From contig CAMIAK010000003.1 in assembly GCA_946222885.1 (NCBI GenBank), positions 180,128 through 244,127 of the forward strand: 64,000 nt of DNA, read 5' to 3'. Positions 58,901-64,000 of this stretch are shown here, one piece after another (position 1 is the stretch's first letter; each line of letters opens with the position of its first letter). Source of the stretch: an uncultured Nesterenkonia sp. (GTDB lineage: Bacteria > Actinomycetota > Actinomycetes > Actinomycetales > Micrococcaceae). The notes beneath the pieces are model-generated. The model did no database searches. It was not told the origin of the DNA and saw only the letters and a list, made by a program, of their open reading frames with translations. The translations under genes were made by a program, and so were the position numbers.

Positions 58901-59206
58901 CTCCGGGGAGTCGCCCGGCTCGCCGTCGGGCACCGGGAGGCTCCGCGCGGCCAACAGGGTGCGGACGCCGTCCTCACGGGGGCGGCCGTCCACATAGTTG
59001 AGGTAGTCCTCATCCGTGAACTCCGGCTGGGGGGATCCTGCGATCTCGGCCAGGGCGGAGTCGAACAGCTCCTTCCATGCCCGGGCATGGACGCCGGCGG
59101 TGTCGGTGACCACGCCGTCCATGTCGAAGATGACCGCCCGGAAGTGGCGCAGCGCATGGCGTTTGGCCTCGGCGCTGTGGCGGAAGGGATTCTCAAAGGG
59201 ATGCAT
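55991..59206 (-). CDS. Beta-phosphoglucomutase-like HAD fused to GH65 disaccharide phosphorylase
   Basis: 1071 residues. Residues about 20-255 are a HAD domain: AVIFDMDGVVTDT nucleophile motif, PTALVTSSRNG, and GKPSPAMFLHA...IVVEDAVSGVQAG. From about 265 a full GH65 chain follows: SMANGYWGTRGNYPG, GYRGHLFWDEMFMYP, and the catalytic Glu in GVMGPDEYHDG. GH65 enzymes split trehalose, maltose or kojibiose with phosphate to beta-glucose-1-phosphate and glucose; the HAD half would turn beta-glucose-1-phosphate into glucose-6-phosphate. The exact disaccharide is not known. GAGAGGTAGCTG precedes the ATG. Convergent with an MFS sugar transporter. Confidence 0.92.
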   Translation of the reverse strand: MHPFENPFRHSAEAKRHALRHFRAVIFDMDGVVTDTAGVHARAWKELFDSALAEIAGSPQPEFTDEDYLNYVDGRPREDGVRTLLAARSLPVPDGEPGDSPETLTVHGLAARKQTFFEKVLERDGVEVFQTTVDLIHQLRTDGIPTALVTSSRNGREVLRIAGMLDAFNVIVDGTDALELGLPGKPSPAMFLHASALLRVEPEDAIVVEDAVSGVQAGRAGNFGMVVGLNRGDDPRRLKEGGADVVVQDLSVMNLTTRTTRPYDPDWVLSFDDFDPKEEPTREVLCSMANGYWGTRGNYPGTAADATHYPGTYIAGVFNRLKTDIMGKTVETEHMVNIPDWTFLQVTPEAGTPLLPGSPELIDYCQELDMRRGLVTRIARFQDLHGRRTKVTTRQFQALAGVQLAAMEMKIEAENWSGNVNVRSMIDGRVANRNVAADRELAGNHLDPVDSREVDGETVLLETETNQSKVQIAVATRTSVMTNGNTRPMRRPVHEGDLVAGQDISLHLDAGEPVRIEKIAAVSNSHDHAISTVWHNAVKKVQRASRFRTLLTYHEEMWGVLWHRFAVSIGSEPSRQQLALNLHTFHVLQTAFGARHDLDATLPARGLSGEGYRGHLFWDEMFMYPMLTLRRPELTRGLLLYRYRRLSEARNMARAEGYEGAMFPWQAGSDGREETPSELWNPRSNMWMPDNSHRQRHVSLAIAYSVLQYFEITQDYTFLSDYGAEMLVEISRFFVSLAQYDAEADRYDIEGVMGPDEYHDGYPETPGSGLRNNAYTNVMTSYMLRHTAQLVRELDGRDDPLSEWLDIFEDELDHWEHISKRLRLHFHEDGVISQFDGYEDLLEFDWEGYKAKYGNIGRLDLILQAEGDATNRYKLSKQADVLMLCYLFSADELINTLDHMGYELTIEDFGNTVEYYLARSSHGSTLSRLVHAWVAARFDRASSWNLFKEALESDLSDTQGGTTREGIHLGMMAGTVDMVIRCYAGVETRSDALWMHPLLPDELPEVTFRMRYRNQPIVVHIDHEEVNLKLSEGSAEPIDVNVEGKAKCLAPGEEWTVKLEHHAREHQRASA

Positions 59207-59354
59207 CAGCTACCTCTCGGCTGGTGTCAGAGGTCGTCTCGGCCAGGTTGTGCACGGCTACCAATCCTAGTGTGAGGGGTGCGGTCACCATAGGGAACTC
59301 CAGGTTTCGGGCATGTGAACCTCGCCGCCCTGCAGGCCCGGCGCCGCCTCCTGC

Positions 59355-59360
59355 TACCGT
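59355..59360 (+). promoter_or_regulatory. -10 box TACCGT of the thioesterase gene
   Basis: It ends 7 bases before the ATG at 59368; no Shine-Dalgarno sequence. Confidence 0.4.
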
Positions 59361-59367
59361 TCTTGAT

Positions 59368-60381
59368 ATGGCGCGGCGGAGCAGCATCGAACTGACCTTC
59401 CGGGAGGTCACCGGGACGTCCAAGGAGACCACGGTGGCCGGCGGCGTCGTCGTGGACTGGATCGACAAGACCGCCTACGCCTGTGCCGCCTCCTGGGCAC
59501 GCGCTGCCTGCGTGACCTCCTATGTGGGGAACATGCACTTCACCGTCCCGGTCCCGCGGGACACTCCGGTGACGGTCCAGGCGCGGGTGGTGCACACCGG
59601 CAAGACCTCGGTCCACGTCCAGACCCGCGTGCTGATCCGGAAGCGCGCCTCCGAGGCGGAGGGCGTGGAGGCTCCGGACGGCCGGAGCTCTCCAGATGAC
59701 CAGCGCTCTCCAGACGACGTCTGGACCGTCTGCACCGAGTGCTTCATGATCTACGTCGCCGTGGACGAGAACGGCGAGCCGATGCCGGTCACCCCCTGGG
59801 AGCCGCGCACCGAGCTGGAGCGGCGCCGCGACGTCGACGCCTCCCAGCGCATGGTCTACCGCCGGCAGGTGGAGGAGACCATCAGCGCGATGCCGGAGGG
59901 CATGGGCAGCTCCGAGGCGCTGACCCTGCGCTTCCTGGCCGACACCGAGGAGCGCTACCCGGACGGCAAGATCCGCGGCGGCGCGGTGATGAAGTGGATC
60001 GACAAGACCGCGGAGATCTGCGCCGAGCGATACTCCGGCTACGACGTCGCCGCTGTGCTCACCGGGGGCGTGCGCTTCTACCGGCCCATCACCATCGGGG
60101 ACCTGGTGGAGGTGGACGCCCGGCTGGTGCTCACCGGCTCCAAGTCCATGCATGTGCTGGTGCGCGTGCGCGCCGGGGGCCGCCGCGAGCGCGACCCGGA
60201 GGTGGTCGCCTACGGCCTGCCGGTCATGGTGGCGCCCGACGGCGAGGGCTCGGCCCGGCACATCACCCCCTGGGAGCCGATCACCGACGAGGACCACGCC
60301 GTGGCCGAACGGGCCCGCCAGCTGCGCGACCTGCGCAACGCGACGCTGCTGACCCCCAGCCCCATCGCCTCCTCCAGCTGA
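59368..60381 (+). CDS. Acyl-CoA thioesterase with two hotdog domains
   Basis: 337 residues from ATG 59368. Two YciA/BFIT-like hotdog domains are visible as a repeat: TTVAGGVVVDWIDKTAYACA ... NMHFTVPVP (first) and GKIRGGAVMKWIDKTAEICA ... GGVRFYRPITIGD (second). The catalytic Asp of each lies in W-I-D-K. It hydrolyses acyl-CoA in the cytosol; chain preference is unknown. The start has no Shine-Dalgarno sequence but a TACCGT -10 box 7 bases upstream. Divergent from the GH65 gene. Confidence 0.88.
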   Translation: MARRSSIELTFREVTGTSKETTVAGGVVVDWIDKTAYACAASWARAACVTSYVGNMHFTVPVPRDTPVTVQARVVHTGKTSVHVQTRVLIRKRASEAEGVEAPDGRSSPDDQRSPDDVWTVCTECFMIYVAVDENGEPMPVTPWEPRTELERRRDVDASQRMVYRRQVEETISAMPEGMGSSEALTLRFLADTEERYPDGKIRGGAVMKWIDKTAEICAERYSGYDVAAVLTGGVRFYRPITIGDLVEVDARLVLTGSKSMHVLVRVRAGGRRERDPEVVAYGLPVMVAPDGEGSARHITPWEPITDEDHAVAERARQLRDLRNATLLTPSPIASSS

Positions 60382-60398
60382 CGTCGCTCCTGGGCTTC

Positions 60399-60404
60399 TA
60401 GACT
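60399..60404 (+). promoter_or_regulatory. -10 box TAGACT of the CPBP protease gene
   Basis: It ends 7 bases before the ATG at 60412. Confidence 0.45.
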
Positions 60405-60411
60405 GGTCCCG

Positions 60412-61401
60412 ATGACGACTCCAGAGCAGAACCCCTACGGGTACCCGCCCCAGCAGCCGCCTGGGCAGCCGCCGCACGGAGGGTCTCCGGAGGGCCCGCC
60501 TCCGCAGGGGCCCTACGGACAGAACCCCTATCAGCAGGGCCCGTATCCGCCTCAGTTCCCGCAGCCGGAGCCGCCGCAGAAGAAGACGCAGCCCGACGCC
60601 GACCCGGGCCGCTTCACCTGGTGGGACCTCGGGGCCACGCTGTTCTATGTGGGCGGGTTCCTCACCGGGGCGGTCTCCCTGCTCATGTTCCTCCCCGGAC
60701 TCAGCGATCTCATGCGCTCCGGCCAGGAGGACGACCTCCTGCTCGGCAGCTTCCTGGTCAACGCCATCAGCTACGGCGTACTGGGTCTGATCGCCCTCGT
60801 GCTCTCCGCCGGCGCACTGGTCCGGGCGTGGAAGGCCTTCGCCTATCTGTGGTGGCTGAAGCTGCTGCTCATCCCGGTCATCTGGCTGGGGATCATCATC
60901 CTCAATGCGGTGCTGGTCTTCCTGATCACCGATGAGCCGCAGACCTCCCAGAACCAGGAGGACATCGTCTCCATGCTGGGGGTGGTCCCCTTCCTGGCGG
61001 CCTTCGTGGTCATCGCGCTGCTGGGCCCCTATGTGGAGGAGTTCTTCTTCCGGCACCTGATGATCGGCAAGCTCTCCCGGCACCTGAACATCTGGATCTG
61101 TGCGGCGATCTCCGTGGTGTCCTTCCCGCTGCTGCACTTCCTGCCGGCGCTGTTCGGCCTCTCCGACGACCTCAACATCGTCACCCTGCTGCCCTATGTG
61201 ACCATGGGCGTGGCCTTCACCCTGGCCTATATCCTCACCGGCCGTTCGCTGCTGTACGTCTGGCTGCTGCACGCGTTCAACAACTTCATGTCCCTGGTGG
61301 TCACCTACTACGTGCTGCCCTGGGCGGAGGACATGGAGGAGCGGCTCGACCAGCTCGAGCAGGCCGGGCAGATCCTGCGGCTGCTCCTGGCCGGGGCATG
61401 A
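60412..61401 (+). CDS. CPBP-family intramembrane glutamic protease
   Basis: 329 residues. A Pro/Gln/Gly-rich cytosolic N-terminus of about 60 residues precedes about 7 hydrophobic helices. The active-site motifs are present: EEFFFRHLM (EExxxR), LLHFLPALFG (HxxF-type) and LLHAFNNF (HxxxN). Such proteases resemble Rce1/Abi proteins and process or degrade membrane proteins; bacterial ones are often linked to peptide immunity. It overlaps the MATE exporter gene by 4 bp, so the two are co-expressed. Confidence 0.9.
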   Translation: MTTPEQNPYGYPPQQPPGQPPHGGSPEGPPPQGPYGQNPYQQGPYPPQFPQPEPPQKKTQPDADPGRFTWWDLGATLFYVGGFLTGAVSLLMFLPGLSDLMRSGQEDDLLLGSFLVNAISYGVLGLIALVLSAGALVRAWKAFAYLWWLKLLLIPVIWLGIIILNAVLVFLITDEPQTSQNQEDIVSMLGVVPFLAAFVVIALLGPYVEEFFFRHLMIGKLSRHLNIWICAAISVVSFPLLHFLPALFGLSDDLNIVTLLPYVTMGVAFTLAYILTGRSLLYVWLLHAFNNFMSLVVTYYVLPWAEDMEERLDQLEQAGQILRLLLAGA

Positions 61402-62795
61402 GCGGGGGAGACGCGACCTCTCCGGCGGAGGACCCCCGCAGGGAGGACCCCCGCTCGCTGGCCCGGCGCATCCTGGCGCTCGCCGTCCCCGCCCTCGGCG
61501 CGCTGCTGGCCGAACCGCTCTTCCTGCTGGCCGACACCGTCATCATCGGCCGTCTCGGCGTCGAGGAGCTGGCCGGAGCCGCCCTGGGCATCACGGTGAT
61601 GCACACCGTCACCGGCCTCATGATCTTCCTGGCCTACTCCACGACGCCGGCCGTGGCCCGGTACATCGGGGCGGGCCGGCTCGCCAAGGCGCTGGCCGCC
61701 GGGCGGGACGGGCTCTGGCTGGCGCTGATGATCGGGGCGGTGCTGGCCCTGCTGGGCGCCGCGGCGGGGGAGGACCTGCTGCGGGTGATGGGCAGCGAGG
61801 ACTCCGGGGGCCCGGCGGTGCACTCCAACGCCTGGGACTATCTGCTGTGGTCGCTGCCCGGGATCCCGGCGATCCTGCTGGTCTTCGCCGCCACCGGCGT
61901 GCTGCGCGGGATGCAGGACACCAAGACGCCCCTGGTGGTGGCCGGCGTCGGGTTCGGGGGCAACATCCTGCTGAACCTGCTGCTGGTCCACGGCGTCGGC
62001 CTGGGGGTGGCCGGGGCGGCCATCGGCACCTCCGTCGCCCAGTGGGGGATGGCGCTGACGTACCTGATCATCCTGGTGCCGCGGCTGCTCGCCCAGGGCG
62101 TGGAGCTGGCCCCGGACCGGCTGGGGCTGCGCCGCTCCTTCAGCGTGGGGTCCTGGATGTTCCTGCGCACGGTGAGCCTGCGCACGGCCATCGTGGCCAC
62201 CGTCTTCGTGGCCACGGACCTGGGGCCGCAGACCCTGGCCGCCCACCAGGTGGCCTTCACCGTCTTCTCCACCCTGGCCTTCGCCCTGGACGCCCTGGCG
62301 ATCGCCGCCCAGGCGCTCATCGGCAAGGAGCTGGGCGCCTCCCGGCGGGACAGCGCCCGGCGCATGGTCCGGGTGATGATCTGGTGGGGGCTCGGCTTCG
62401 GGGTGCTCACCGGCGCGCTGCTGGCTCTCTTCGCGCCCTTCGGCTCCGGGCTGTTCACCCCGGACGACGGCGTCGCCGCCGCGATCACCGCCGCCCTGCT
62501 GGTGATGGCCGCGGCCCAGCCGCTGGCCGGCTATGTCTTCGTGCTCGACGGCGTCCTGATGGGCGCCGGGGATGTGCGGTATCTGGCGGTGGCAGGGGTG
62601 GTGAACCTGGCGGTCTACCTCCCGGTGCTGTGGTGGATCAGCACGCTGGACCTGACCGGCGCAGGATCCTCCAGCACGGAGGCGATCCTGTGGCTGTGGG
62701 GCGGCTTCGCCGTCGTGTTCATGGGGGCGCGCGGGCTGACGCTGGGGCTGCGGGCGGCAGGGGACCGGTGGATGGTGCTGGGCGAGTCTCGCTGA
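61398..62795 (+). CDS. MATE-family efflux transporter (DinF-like)
   Basis: 465 residues, 12 helices in two related halves. ALAVPALGALLAEPLFLLADTVIIG opens the first half, with GVEELAGAALG and YSTTPAVARYIGAG; the second half has TVSLRTAIVATVFVATDLG and AHQVAFTVFSTLAFALDALAIAAQALIG. The DinF branch is the closest match. It exports cationic or other drugs by ion exchange. It overlaps the upstream CPBP protease gene (ATGA). Confidence 0.9.
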   Translation: MSGGDATSPAEDPRREDPRSLARRILALAVPALGALLAEPLFLLADTVIIGRLGVEELAGAALGITVMHTVTGLMIFLAYSTTPAVARYIGAGRLAKALAAGRDGLWLALMIGAVLALLGAAAGEDLLRVMGSEDSGGPAVHSNAWDYLLWSLPGIPAILLVFAATGVLRGMQDTKTPLVVAGVGFGGNILLNLLLVHGVGLGVAGAAIGTSVAQWGMALTYLIILVPRLLAQGVELAPDRLGLRRSFSVGSWMFLRTVSLRTAIVATVFVATDLGPQTLAAHQVAFTVFSTLAFALDALAIAAQALIGKELGASRRDSARRMVRVMIWWGLGFGVLTGALLALFAPFGSGLFTPDDGVAAAITAALLVMAAAQPLAGYVFVLDGVLMGAGDVRYLAVAGVVNLAVYLPVLWWISTLDLTGAGSSSTEAILWLWGGFAVVFMGARGLTLGLRAAGDRWMVLGESR

Positions 62796-62800
62796 TCCCT

Positions 62801-62852
62801 GGCGAGGGCGGAAAGAGGTACTGCCCGGCGAGGGCGGGATGGAGTACTGCCC
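62801..62852. repeat. Two 26-bp tandem repeats before the membrane protein gene
   Basis: Units 62801-62826 and 62827-62852, identical at 22 of 26 positions, directly upstream of the TAGAAT -10 box (62859-62864). They may act as a tandem operator. Confidence 0.7.
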
Positions 62853-62858
62853 GGCAGG

Positions 62859-62864
62859 TAGAAT
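62859..62864 (+). promoter_or_regulatory. -10 box TAGAAT of the 62871 gene
   Basis: It ends 6 bases before the GTG start. Confidence 0.5.
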
Positions 62865-62870
62865 CATGCT

Positions 62871-63425
62871 GTGCCCGTGAAGAAGATCCCAGCCCCGACC
62901 GCCCAGGAGCTCATCCGTCCGGTGTGGATGCGCGGCATCATCACCCTCGTCTTCGCCGTGTTCACCACCTTCTGGCAGGACGACACGCTCACCCTGCTCA
63001 AGATCGCCCTGGCGGCATTCTTCGTGCTCGGCGCCACCGCCGTGTGGGACTACGCCAAGCTTGAGGTGGTCCCGGACGCGCTGCGCGGGATGCTCGCCCT
63101 CGGCGCCGCCGTGTGGGTGGTCTCCGGAGTGGCGGCAGTCTTCGTGGGCGGAACGACGGCGGCCGCCGTCGTCGCCGCGGTCGGCTTCCTGGGGATGGGC
63201 GTCGCCGAGCTGATCGGCGGGCTGCGGACCCGCGGGGAGTTCGTCCCGGCCCGCGACCACATCCTGCTCGGCGCGGTGGGCGCGCTCACCGGAGTCTCCC
63301 TGGTGGTGGGCATCCAGCTGGATCCGCACGGCATCCTGGGCATCTCCGGGATGGGCGTGATCGTCATGGCGGTGCTGCTGCTGATCAGCGGTGCCGGCCT
63401 GGTGCACGACTCCAAGAAGGCGTGA
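62871..63425 (+). CDS. Six-span small membrane protein (HdeD-like)
   Basis: 184 residues from GTG 62871. Six hydrophobic helices in three pairs with short loops. The layout recalls the HdeD/DUF308 family, whose function is not firmly known; that link is by general pattern only. A leaderless start is indicated by TAGAAT 6 bases upstream, behind two 26-bp tandem repeats. Confidence 0.75.
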   Translation: MPVKKIPAPTAQELIRPVWMRGIITLVFAVFTTFWQDDTLTLLKIALAAFFVLGATAVWDYAKLEVVPDALRGMLALGAAVWVVSGVAAVFVGGTTAAAVVAAVGFLGMGVAELIGGLRTRGEFVPARDHILLGAVGALTGVSLVVGIQLDPHGILGISGMGVIVMAVLLLISGAGLVHDSKKA

Positions 63426-63494
63426 CTTTTTCGACACGTTGTAGAAGAAGTAGAATCGCCTGGTACTCATTCGCGCGTGAACAGAGGATTTTCA

Positions 63495-63878
63495 GTGGCT
63501 GAAGGAAAGAAGGGCCGCCGCTCCTTCCTGGAGACGGTGAAGGCCCCGCTGATCTTCTCCGCCGCGCTCGGCTTCGTGGCGGGATTCGTCACGCTGATCT
63601 CGGCCTCGGGCGGCACGGACAATCCGCCGCGGGTGGATCTGGCGCTCATCGCCTTCGGCATCGCGTTCATCGCTGCCCTGATGATCGTCTCCATGCTGCA
63701 GCTGGCCTCCCGGGAGAACCCGGAGGAGCTGTCCCAGGGCGCCGGGGTGAACCGCAACTCGGAGGAGCTCTACCGCCAGCAGGTCGCCAAGCGCCGCGAG
63801 GAGGCCCGTCGCAAGGAGGCGGAGAAGGCGCGTGAGGCGGGCGAGGAGCCCCAGTACGGCCGCCGCGAGGACGACTGA
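63495..63878 (+). CDS. Small two-span membrane protein with a charged coiled tail
   Basis: 127 residues from GTG 63495, chosen because AGAGGA lies 7 bases upstream; an in-frame GTG at 63477 lacks this. Two hydrophobic helices (APLIFSAALGFVAGFVTLI and LALIAFGIAFIAALMIVSML) are followed by a highly charged, probably coiled-coil tail (KRREEARRKEAEKAREAGEE). No family is recognised. A promoter-like TAGAAT lies at 63450-63455. Confidence 0.7.
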   Translation: MAEGKKGRRSFLETVKAPLIFSAALGFVAGFVTLISASGGTDNPPRVDLALIAFGIAFIAALMIVSMLQLASRENPEELSQGAGVNRNSEELYRQQVAKRREEARRKEAEKAREAGEEPQYGRREDD

Positions 63879-63993
63879 GGCCTCCCCCCCCTCCCCCGAT
63901 GATGATCGGCGTCCCCCTTTCAGGGAGGTTTGGGCGCCTTCCCCCGCTTGGCTTCTAGTGGTGGTTGCAACAGCCTGAACTTCAGGAGTTGCG

Positions 63994-64000
63994 ATGGAAC
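63994..64000 (+). CDS. Start of a gene running off the window
   Basis: ATG at 63994 with AGGAG 6 bases upstream; only two codons are visible. A short dyad CCTGAA-C-TTCAGG lies just before it. Confidence 0.3.

Noticed and set aside
57116..59275. Long plus-strand open frame opposite the GH65 fusion gene
   Set aside because: It mirrors the codon structure of the real gene and has no recognisable motif.
1..64000. CRISPR array, rRNA operon or prophage
   Set aside because: No regularly spaced direct repeats, rRNA-like segments, or phage structural, integrase or lysis genes were seen.

Overview
The window is high-GC DNA with actinobacterial features: many gene starts have a TANNNT -10 box only 6-7 bases upstream (leaderless pattern), and it carries two Lrp/AsnC domains in one protein, an EtfBA pair and a Cgl0159-type aldolase inside an inositol cluster. 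It reads as a chromosomal segment of a heterotrophic Micrococcales organism, probably Micrococcaceae-like; that assignment is inference. No rRNA, complete tRNA, CRISPR array, transposase or prophage module was found.

Layout. 1-6.5 kb: 3' part of an amidase, a double AsnC-type regulator, a luciferase-like flavin oxidoreductase, a 592-bp gene-free stretch with a cluster of DnaA boxes, an alpha/beta hydrolase divergent from a stand-alone condensation-domain protein, and pyrE. 6.6-17.5 kb: a lower-GC Schlafen/AlbA-type ATPase behind an operator-like inverted repeat, dnaB, a Cof-type HAD phosphatase, small membrane proteins, galactokinase, an Ohr peroxidase, a membrane pair resembling a decayed sensor kinase, a pirin and an FMN reductase.

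17.5-26.8 kb is a complete aldarate (galactarate/talarate and glucarate) catabolic locus. A tctCBA-dehydratase operon and a LysR gene are divergent, and a kdgD / ketoglutarate-semialdehyde dehydrogenase / gudD operon follows. The same 16-bp operator lies in front of both operons, so a single LysR regulator probably controls the whole pathway to 2-oxoglutarate. 26.8-36 kb: AEC transporter, universal stress protein, AbgT-type transporter, EtfAB, a CitE-like CoA-ester lyase, an acidic lipoprotein, an acyl-CoA dehydrogenase lacking both usual catalytic glutamates, and a TauE/SafE permease.

36-54.2 kb is a full myo-inositol catabolic island: an IolE-like enzyme, IolC, Cgl0159-type aldolase, IolD, IolA; then IolG, an IolH-like enzyme, an MFS transporter and a second dehydrogenase/epimerase pair; an ABC sugar importer; an SDR dehydrogenase; IolB and a GntR regulator. 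Four copies of WTGTC-NN-GACAW lie in front of these units, including in front of the GntR gene itself, and two CRP/GlxR-type TGTGA-N6-TCACA-like sites suggest overlying carbon control. 54.4-64 kb: a second MFS sugar transporter, a beta-phosphoglucomutase-GH65 disaccharide phosphorylase fusion, a double-hotdog thioesterase, a CPBP protease-MATE exporter pair and small membrane proteins.

Non-coding structure worth attention: the DnaA-box cluster at about 3.06-3.31 kb; a two-copy palindromic element (1797-1870 and 55839-55908) whose arms differ between copies yet stay perfectly paired; and several long perfect bidirectional terminator hairpins.
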